A DNA stretch of 60,000 nucleotides from positions 2,358,001-2,418,000 of the forward strand of contig NC_087074.1 of the NCBI RefSeq assembly GCF_026151205.1. Reading direction: 5' to 3'. The stretch comes from Bolinopsis microptera (taxonomy: Eukaryota > Ctenophora > Tentaculata > Lobata > Bolinopsidae). A program made the translations under genes and the position numbers. How positions within the stretch are numbered: position 1 is the first letter of the stretch; each line of letters begins with the position of its first letter. Below, in pieces: positions 38,101 to 45,800 of the stretch. Below the pieces are notes generated by a model, which was given only the letters and a program-made list of their open reading frames with translations, ran no database searches and was not told the DNA's origin.

Positions 38101-41100
38101 TTACTAGTTTAGTTACTAGTTTAGTTACTAGTTTAGTTACTAGTTAGTTACTAGTTAGTCACTAGTTAGTTACTAGTTTAGATACTAGTTAGTCACTAGT
38201 TAGTTACTAGTTTAGTCACTAGTTAGTTACTAGTTTAGTTACTAGTTTAGTTACTAGTTTAGTTACTAGTTTAGTTACTAGTTTAGTTGCTAGTTTAGTT
38301 ACTAGTTTAGTTACTAGTATGATTTTGTTGGGTGGTGTGTATTTGCGAATAGAGCTCAAACTTCGCATCTGAATTAGTGAACAAGCATATCGGAAAAATC
38401 AAGGCACTGGGGACTGGACCGGGAATTGAAACCGGGACCTCCAGCTATCCGGACTGGTGTTATGACCGCTAAACTACCCAGGCCCTAGATACCCTGAAAT
38501 TTCCAACGGCTTTGTTCACGTAATCATAGCTATTATTATCATTACTCTACTCATTGCATTCCACACATCAGGTATAGACTGTTACATGTTATCAATTTTT
38601 ATACTGGGGGGGGGAGTTGAGTGCAAGTATTATAGAATACTCGTGTATCTGTACACATATGGTACACACTTAAGCACTTCACTCCAAGGGTAGTCTAAAT
38701 ATTTAGACTACCCTTGGAGTGAAGTGCTTAAGTGTGTACCATATGTGTACAGATACACGAGTATTCTATAATACTTGCACTCAACTCCCCCCCCCCAGTA
38801 TAAAAATTAGTTACTAGTATAGTTACTAGTTAGTCACTAGTTAGTCACTAGTTAGTAACTAGTTTAGTTACTAGTATAGTTACTAGTTAGTCACTAGTTA
38901 GTCACTAGTTAGTAACTAGTTTAGTTACTAGTTAGTTACTAGTTAGTCACTAGTTAGTTACTAGTTTAGTAACTAGTTAGTTACTAGTTTAGTTATTAGT
39001 TAGTTACTAGTTTAGTAACTAGTTAGTTACTAGTTTAGTTACTAGTATAGTTACTAGTTTAGTTACTAGTATAGTTACTAGTTTAGTTACTAGTTTAGTA
39101 ACCAGTTTAGTTACTAGTTTAGTTACTAGTTTAGTAACTAGTTAGTTACTAGTTAGTTACTAGTTAGTTACTAGTTAGTTACTAGTTTAGTCACTAGTTA
39201 GTTACTAGTTTAGTTACTAGTTTAGTTACTAGTTTAGTTACTAGTTTAGTTGCTAGTTTAGTTACTAGTTTAGTTACTAGTTTAGTTACTAGTTTAGTTA
39301 CTAGTTTGATTACTAGTTTAGTTACTAGTTTAGTTGCTAGTTTAGTTACTAGTTTAGTTACTAGTTTAGTTACTAGTTTAGTTACTACTTACTAGTTTAG
39401 TTACTAGTTTGATTACTAGTTTAGTTACTAGTTTAGTTACTAGTTAGTTACTAGTTTAGTTACTAGTATAGTTACTAGTTAGTTACTAGTTTAGTTACTA
39501 GTTTAGTTACTAGTTTAGTAACTAGTTTAGTTACTAGTTAGTTAGTTAGTTTAGTTTAGTTTACAAATAACTTATATTCAGGAGGGGGCGACTGATAAAC
39601 ACAGACATGATTTCTATGGGGAGGCCGCACTCCTCGGACAATTCCGACACGCCAATGTTATAGCTCTTCACGGAGTCATTTTAAGAGGTTTTCTCTTTCA
39701 CCTTTTGATTTTCAGTTTTGTATTGCAACTAACCAAACATATCAAGTCAAGATTATAATGAAGCTGACAATATTTAAATATCCAGATACCTCACCGTGGA
39801 TAGTAATAGAGTACGCAGAGAATGGAGCTCTGAAGGGATTTGTGAAGAAACACGGAGAAAACCGCCACAGTAACCAACTCCTCAACTACTGTAGGGATAT
39901 TGTTAGAGGGATGAAGTACCTATCAGAGAGAGGTTACATCCACCGAGTAAGTTATTTTATATCTATCAGAGAGAGGTTACATCCACCGAGTAAGTTATTT
40001 TATATAACTAACTCGATGAACTGTGTAAGATAACCCCGTCATTATTTTATAATATCTCTTATTTTTTACGTCTTGAGTTTCGATATAATGCTGTTTTACC
40101 AATCTTTCCTACTCAATCTCAGGATTTGGCTGCCCGCAACGTACTTCTCACTAGAATGGAAGTTTGTAAGATTGCTGACTTCGGTTTATCTAGAAAGTTG
40201 GGCGATGACGATGAAATTTATGTTTCAAAGGTAATAATTTGCTTTTTCTTGAACATTTGTTAGATACAGTTTAAGAGGGGAATCAAACTGTATATACTAT
40301 ATACTATACTGTACAGGTTAAGATTCCATCAAAGTAACATGCGTTGAGGCGATGTATTCTCAATATTTGTGGCACGCCCCTGCGTTGAGGCGATGTATTC
40401 TCAATACTTGTGGCACGCTCCCATTTCTTGCCCCCATCTATGTATGTGTTTAGTAATTATAACGAGAACAGCAGTTTCTATGAGGGAATATATCGTATTA
40501 AGTTATCCATCTTAAGACGGTTTATGGGTTTTACTGTTTTACTAATATTATCGGACAGCTTGCCCCCATTTGTGGCACGGTTGCATACACATCATTAAAT
40601 GATCACAGTAGCTCCCTAAGCTATGAAGGTAGACCAATAATATTATAACGCAAAGTCAACCATCTTTAAAAATTGGCTAAGGGGGCCGGGGGTCTTCATC
40701 CAAACTCCCCTCTATCAGAAACAATTATAAAGTTATTTTCGAGATAATTTTGATGAAGACCCCCGGCCCCCTTAATTGAGTAATTATTAACGCTGCTGAT
40801 AACTCGATAGTTGATTCCAGTCATAGTTGTTATTATATACAAAGACCGTGCCACAAAAATTGAGAATACAAACTTTGCATGTGTTTGGGTACAAGTATGC
40901 TAGGCTGACAGCGGGCGACTAACCTTTCATTTATGGTCACAACGGCGCGATATGTTGCTTCAACCAGCGCGCTACTTTGCGCGCAACAGAAAGCTGTATT
41001 ATATAACGAACACTACTTCATTGGGACAGCACAACGAACTATAAAAAAAAGACCGTATAGTATATATAGACCGTATAGTATATATAGTAAGTAGGGAGAA

Positions 41101-41689
41101 TGGAGTCGACGGCATTTAATACTGCTACCGTTTTGGCTAAACCATTCTTTCTGCAGTTACATGACATGACCGGATATTATTACAGGGAGGAATGGTGGCG
41201 ATTAAGTGGACTGCTCCGGAGGGAGTGTTGGGAGCAAGCTACTCGAGCGCCAGTGACGTCTGGAGTTGTGCTATCACCATGTGGGAGGTTTTCTCGGACG
41301 GGGCTAATCCGTGGTCCGGGCAATCTAACGAGGACGCCTTTAGGAGAATCCGGAAGGGTGGCAGACTCGCTAAACCGGAGGTACTTTCGCTAACCAAGTA
41401 TATTATTTCAACATTTAGTTTATAAGTGAGGACCAGTGTAACCCCGGCCCTGTTTCACGGTTATTTATGACTGAAACTGTTTCAGAAATGTCCACTAGAC
41501 ATCTACAAGACCATGCTCAAGTGCTGGGAAGCTAACCCGCTGGAGAGACCGACCTTCGCTGAGTTGGACAGACTACTGTACGACCCTAGCACGGACAATG
41601 TCGGACAACCTCTGTATGAGAATACGGAGGGGTTTGTACAGTACGTGAACTTACAGTATGAAAATATGCAGGATGTTCAAGGAACATGA
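12158..41689 (+). CDS. Cytoplasmic tyrosine kinase with N-terminal PH domain and docking-type linker
   Basis: Exons 12158-12393, 12664-12870, 13104-13156, 13744-13837, 15332-15488, 20019-20204, 20742-20969, 21191-21295, 22823-22942, 23971-24090, 24561-24640, 39582-39687, 39786-39946, 40123-40230, 41186-41380 and 41486-41689 all join in phase, giving about 786 residues. PH domain ~1-100. Ser/Pro/Asn-rich linker ~105-485 with YQDP (Y200), YIAP (Y319), YRN (Y345) and YSSP (Y374). Kinase domain ~490-755: GNGAFGEV glycine loop, VAVK (K526), alpha-C Glu543, HRDLAARN (D619), DFG (637-639), activation-loop Y651, IKWTAPE. The HRDLAARN form marks a tyrosine kinase, and all catalytic residues are present. 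The tail has YENT, YVNL and YENM. No signal peptide, transmembrane segment, SH2 or SH3 was seen, so it should be a lipid-recruited cytoplasmic kinase. Exon 3 could instead start at 13095. No known family (Tec, Akt) has this layout; the kinase core recalls Eph/Src-type enzymes. Confidence 0.85.
13957..14106 (+). CDS. Candidate optional exon of the kinase linker
   Basis: A good acceptor (CACTCTGTCACACAG, ending 13956) leads into exactly 50 open codons (HPARTSLHETDAPQ... to DIPLTE) and a weak donor GAG|GTTACC. It enters and leaves in phase 0, as do the flanking exons 13744-13837 and 15332-15488, so it could be included or skipped without changing frame. Base composition is coding-like (GC-rich, C-rich third positions) against an AT-rich intron. 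Inclusion would add 50 Ser/Pro/Thr-rich residues. Confidence 0.5.
14896..15010. repeat. 23-bp minisatellite, five units
   Basis: AAAGTGGGCTCCTAATTAGC plus GAG repeated five times (115 bp), the first unit slightly diverged. Intronic. Confidence 0.95.
15749..20018. repeat. 44-bp satellite array, about 97 copies, in kinase intron 5
   Basis: The monomer runs CTATCCTGTCTAAATCTAGG, GACGTACATGAATG, ATCCACAAG and repeats with very little change. Two main types alternate irregularly, with TC or AC before TATCC. Early units also have CTAACC, and some have GGGGCGT for GGGACGT. Rare extra bases occur near 17464 and 19772. It fills almost all of the 4.5 kb intron, and its last unit ends exactly at the acceptor AG of exon 6 (20018). 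It cannot be coding: 44 is not a multiple of three and each unit has stops. Confidence 0.98.
20281..20710. repeat. 26-bp minisatellite in kinase intron 6
   Basis: About 16 units of ACTGACCTGACAAAGAGACG plus ACCTCC. The reverse complement lacks stops in all three frames, so it produces long spurious minus-strand frames. It lies 31 bases before the acceptor of exon 7. Confidence 0.95.
21371..21405. repeat. Short near-perfect palindrome
   Basis: TTGAGGTTAAGTAACC and its exact complement around a 3-base loop (TGA). It sits immediately before a second copy of the exon-8 donor sequence. Confidence 0.9.
22188..22690. repeat. 43-bp minisatellite in kinase intron 8
   Basis: About 11.5 units containing AAACAGTGTGCCCGCTGTGC, AGCCTAAACAGTGTGTGC and ATTAT or CTTAT. 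Each unit holds two AAACAGTGTG half-repeats. Confidence 0.95.
22943..23168. repeat. GTTA-type short tandem repeat
   Basis: Begins directly at the donor of exon 9 (G|GTTAGT). It is made of GTTA, GATTA and ACTAGTTA variants, a low-order relative of the large TTAGTTACTAGT array. Confidence 0.9.
23169..23385. repeat. (TTTG)n microsatellite, about 54 units
   Basis: Uninterrupted tetranucleotide run of about 217 bp. The Phe-Val-Cys-Leu frames it produces are artefacts of the repeat. Confidence 0.98.
24282..24558. repeat. 8-bp minisatellite (TTACACTG)n ending in a splice acceptor
   Basis: About 34 units with rare changes (TAACACTG, TTACATTG). The last unit, changed to TTACAG, is the acceptor of exon 11, which encodes the glycine loop and the catalytic lysine. 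Confidence 0.95.
38403..38485 (-). mobile_element. tRNA-derived SINE-like unit inside the satellite
   Basis: Minus strand: A box TAGTTTAGCGG, a fully paired five-base anticodon stem (CCAGT/GCTGG) around CCGGATA, and B box GGTTTCAATTC (38423-38433). As in the unit at 7983, about six extra bases separate the T stem from the acceptor-like strand (CTGGG/CCCAG), so it is tRNA-like but not a standard tRNA. It is part of the 488-bp insertion into the array. Confidence 0.65.
38594..38808. mobile_element. ~215-bp fold-back palindrome inserted in the satellite
   Basis: Arms 38594-38700 and 38701-38808 mirror each other without a spacer (centre TCTAAATATTTAGA). The only difference seen is the length of a homopolymer, G9 on the left and C10 on the right. 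No ORF. Such near-perfect arms imply recent origin or gene conversion. Confidence 0.95.
39921..40006. repeat. 43-bp tandem duplication across a 5' splice site
   Basis: TATCAGAGAGAGGTTACATC...CACCGAGTAAGTTATTTTATATC is present twice (from 39921 and from 39964), so the exon-13 end and its GTAAGT donor exist in two copies. Only the first donor (39947) keeps the HRD motif in frame. Confidence 0.95.
40341..40430. repeat. Short direct repeat, part of a possible inverted-repeat element
   Basis: GCGTTGAGGCGATGTATTCT... GTGGCACGC occurs twice in tandem. Its complement (CGTGCCACAAAAATTGAG) recurs at about 40847-40865, suggesting a small intronic MITE around 40340-40880. Confidence 0.6.
40678..40774. 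mobile_element. 97-bp hairpin element in kinase intron 14
   Basis: 23-bp perfect arms (TAAGGGGGCCGGGGGTCTTC... and its complement) flank a ~51-bp loop. Probably a small MITE. The arms are GC-rich in an AT-rich intron. Confidence 0.8.
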
Positions 41690-41924
41690 ACATTTCGTAA
41701 ATGTGTAATAATTGTCGTTCCAAGGTTGGTTTTATTAAGGTTTACCCGCCTTGTATTAATGCATGAGCTGAATTAGTTGTTATAAGCACTAGGTGATTTA
41801 ATATTTTTCGTCAGACAGATGCATTTTAGCTTTTTACGTTAGAAAATTGTTTTGGAGTACATTTCAGCAGTTTTTGTTTGTTTGAGCAGTTTCAGGTGTT
41901 GAATGTTTAATATTCATATTTCAC

Positions 41925-41930
41925 AATAAA
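41925..41930 (+). promoter_or_regulatory. Candidate poly(A) signal of the kinase gene
   Basis: AATAAA about 235 bases after the TGA at 41687-41689, followed by TTTGATTGTT. Confidence 0.5.
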
Positions 41931-42810
41931 TTTGATTGTTAATAAATAATAGGCGAAACTTTCAATTTGTAAACATAAAAGTGAAAAATGAACATTCAAA
42001 TAGTAAACTTAGCCAACTGAAAAATTGAAACTTTGGCCCAGAAGATTCCGATTGGATAGTTAAAAGGAGTAATATAGGACAATATCAATATGTCCATATT
42101 CAGTGGTCGGAGTTCAACAATCAACAAGGCCCTGTGATAGATAATGAGAGTAGCTTGGTCCGGGGCATCAGGATTTTATCTTACTCTTCAGTTCATGCTT
42201 CTGAAATAATATGATGGTTGAATGGTATAGCGGAGTAACAAGTAAGCAACCAGCTGAATTAAGTTGACTTCGTTCAGCTTCAAACTAACTGGCCTATGCG
42301 CGCTTATAATGCTGACAATAGCTTGGCGCGTATAACAGCTTACAAATTTGTGAAGACCGTTTGAAGCAATATTCGCTTAATCAAAATTTATACTGTGCAT
42401 CACTAATTTGACTTCGAACTAATCATTGAAATCGCAGCGATCAGGTCGCATAGAACACTTCACCTTTATAACTAGAAAAGGACTTGAATGTGGTGGAGGT
42501 TCACGAAAAATTTGATTCAAATATGAAATAATAGGAGTGAGTTTGTGCAAACTTGAATTATCAAAATGTTGTTATAAGGTGAATAGAAAGTTGGGCCCGT
42601 AATGTTAATGAAAACCACCAATACTACATCTTAAGTTGTAGAACCACAAAAACTCACCTCTTTACTGTGTATAATAGTGCTAATTTCACCATGATTATAA
42701 TAGTGCCGTTGGCAAATTTCTGCAAATGCATCGGAGTGATGCATTTCCTAACCCTGTCAGCGAATAAACTATCCCTCGCGGGACCGTTCAAGTAAGTCAG
42801 TTTGATACAG
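41931..42810. other. Intergenic DNA between convergent genes
   Basis: No repeat or coding feature recognised. It separates the kinase 3' end from the 3' end of the SR gene. Confidence 0.5.
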
Positions 42811-42816
42811 TTTATT
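42811..42816 (-). promoter_or_regulatory. Candidate poly(A) signal of the SR gene
   Basis: TTTATT on the plus strand, i.e. AATAAA on the minus strand, about 60 bases after the TAA at 42879-42877. Confidence 0.55.
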
Positions 42817-42876
42817 CCGTAAAATTTTGGAAATTTACAGTATATTGTAAAACAGAAACTCCATAGAAGAGTTATA

Positions 42877-45800
42877 TTACCTGGATCTAGAACGAGACCT
42901 TGAGCGAGATCTGGAGCGAGATTTGGAGCGAGATTTAGAGCGAGATTTAGAGCGAGATTTGAACTTTGATCTGGATCTTTCCTCCATCTTTTCATCTGTC
43001 TCCTGGTCCTTAGATGTAGAGGGGCTGCGTTCAGCACTTTTGGGTCTCGACTTAGACCTGGACTTAGATTTTGATCTGGATTTCGACTTGGATTTTGCAT
43101 CTTGGTGCTCTGCAGACTTGGATCGTCGTTCAGCGGACTTCTTTTCTCGGGACCTCGATCGAGACTTCCTATCACGTGAACGTGAACCAGATTTAGACTT
43201 TCTCTCTCTAGACTTTGAACGGGACTTGGACCCTGATCTGCGTCGTTTGCTCTTCCTTTCCTTGGAGCGAGATCTCCGGTCCCTAGACCTCCTCTTCTTG
43301 TCCCTAGAACGGGATGTTCTTTTCTTATCCTGGGATTTGGAGCGAGAACGGGACTTGGAGCCCGACTTGGAGCGGGAACGGGAGCGAGATCTTGAGCGGC
43401 TGCCTGAGCGCGAGCGACTCGAACTGAAATGTACTTTGTTAGGAGTAATCTTAACACTCCTGACATAAATAACGCTATACTACTACGAGTAAACAATACA
43501 TGTACCGGTCACAGTTCTAGAAAGCAACGCCTCTTACCTGTACCGGTCACAGTACTAGAAAGCAACACCTCTTACCTGTACCGGTCACAGTACTAGAAAG
43601 CAACACCTCTTACCTGTACCGGTCACATAGTACTAGAAAACAACAACTCTTACCTGTACCGGTCACAAAGTACTGGAAAGCAACACCTCTTACCTGTACC
43701 GGTCACAGTACTAGAAAGCAACACCTCTTACCTGTACCGGTCACATAGTACTGGAAAGCAACACCTCTTACCTGTACCGGTCACATAGTACTAGAAAACA
43801 ACACCTCTTACCTGTACCGGTCACATAGTACTAGAAAGCAACACCTCTTACCTGTACCGGTCACATAGTACTAGAAAACAACAACTCTTACCTGTACCGG
43901 TCACATAGTACTAGAAAGCAACACCTCTTACCTGTACCGGTCACATAGTACTAGAAAACAACAACTCTTACCTGTACCGGTCACATAGTACTGGAAAGCA
44001 ACACCTCTTACCTGTACCGGTCACATAGTACTGGAAAGCAACACCTCTTACCTGTACCGGTCACATAGTATTAGAAAGCAACACCTGGTTACTATGGTGG
44101 TTACCATGGTAACTCTTACCTGGAACGACGGCGAGACCTGGAGCCTGAGCGGGATCGTGACCAACCAGTTCTAGATCTGGGAGAGGAGTTGTTACAGATG
44201 AGTTACAGTAACTAGTAGTTACGTTTACTAATTATTACTACAATCGCCAAGTCATGCAGTGACAACTTCAACCAAGCAACAGCTGATTAAATAATTCATA
44301 ATTTCAATTGCATGATCCAAACATTCTACCCATACATAGATATATATTAAACAATTTTGGAGAGAATTGGGAGGACTTATTCCCTAGAACCACCCAAAGG
44401 AGAAGCCAAATGTCATATAGTGTCCCTCATGTATCCACCGAACATAGAATCTGAATCTCTGCTTTATTATTATATATTATGATTATTTCATCACTTTTGC
44501 CTCTTCAATCTGAGAGTCTCCGGTAGAAATAAAATGCTTCGTGCTGCTCGTTTCCTCTGATCTGTGTCTGCTCAGCTTCCGTTCTCATCAGCTCCTTGTC
44601 CACCGTTCAACCAAACTCAGGAAGAAGACAAATAAACAACACTCCCTCGAGGGAGAATATGCAGACGGGCAGTGACTTACCTTCTTAGTACGCAGCCCCC
44701 ATGTGAGACCTATATTACAACTGTGTGTTCTCTCACTCAAAACATTACTATTGTGTCACGTGTCACTGTGTGTTTGCCCACGTGTCACTGTGTGTTTGCC
44801 CACGTGTCACTGTGTTTGCTCTCTCTGTGTCTCAGTGCACGACCGCCCTCATTTGTAACACACCTCTATTTAGAAAGAGGGGTTGGTTTTATTTCTCAAC
44901 AGACGTAACTTTCATAATTAAGACAGCAGAAATTGTATTCACATTTGATTCATATTTCAGTAACAGTGCAACTGTAGACCTGTCACAGATTTAGAAAATG
45001 CACGTGAAATTGTAAGGGAACTGTGGATAGAAGACGTGTGTTCCAGCAGTGTAAACCGCATGTTTTCTTGTGCTAATGCTGTAGGTTGAGGATTGTCACA
45101 ACACCACCAGTCTCGTAGCTCTCATCACCATCAGCCGCTTATTGCTGCACAGTTAATTGGTTAATAAACGGTTAATTAATTCACGAATAGTGGAACTTAC
45201 CCCCTGCAATCCCGAGCGAAGTGACCATAGCGGTTACAAGCGAAACATCTGTCGTCGGGTCCGGCTCTACCTCTACCTCGGAACCCGCCGCCTCCACCTC
45301 CACCTCCTCCACCACCACCACCACCACCACCGCCGCCACCTGTCGGTGAAAGTTAATTCTAGTTGATGCAGGTACTGTTGAAGATATAAGAACTAAGACG
45401 CAAACTTGTTGGTCGAGATCTAGTACGTAAAGTGTTTCGCTCAGAGAGACAGCGAACCGTTTCTGAACGATCAGAATCTGTTGTCAAAGTGACCTTAATA
45501 ATAAGTAGAAAGTATAGGGAAATTTCTATACAAAGAGTATGTTCTTAATCCGCAGTAGTCCCATTACCTTAGTATTGCTGTACAACTACTACAGAAGTAA
45601 TCCCGATAACACTCGACCTCTGCCTGATCCAGAGGATGTCACCATTTTACCTTCACACAGACATCCAACGCTGTAAGAAGTTAGAAGATGACGATCAGAC
45701 CTTGTTATTGATGATCCCGCTCGTCGGAAAAGATAAAGGCCTTACTCAGCAATGGATAGGGTTTGCAGTTTAGATAGCCATGTGGCACGCTGCAACTAAA

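Larger units (their letters stand above)
24655..39562. repeat. ~15 kb TTAGTTACTAGT-type satellite array in kinase intron 11
   Basis: Units of 10-13 bp: TTAGTTACTAGT, TAGTTACTAGT, TAGTCACTAGT, TTAGTTGCTAGT, TATAGTTACTAGT and TTAGTAACTAGT. The mix recurs in larger blocks of several hundred bases, which points to higher-order amplification. GTTACTAG and its complement CTAGTAAC both occur, and ACTAGT is itself palindromic, so the array is rich in local dyad symmetry. It fills a 14.9 kb intron between the exon carrying the catalytic lysine and the exon carrying the alpha-C glutamate. One unrelated insertion interrupts it (38320-38807). Confidence 0.98.

Noticed and set aside
24655-39562. Centromere or telomere
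   Set aside because: The array lies wholly within one intron of a gene with intact exons on both sides; nothing supports a chromosomal structural role.
42654-43496. A 280-codon minus-strand frame and a 181-codon plus-strand frame rich in Leu-Asp
   Set aside because: Both are shadows of the RS-domain exon. The true minus-strand frame reads RS/KS repeats and joins upstream RRM and knuckle exons in phase.
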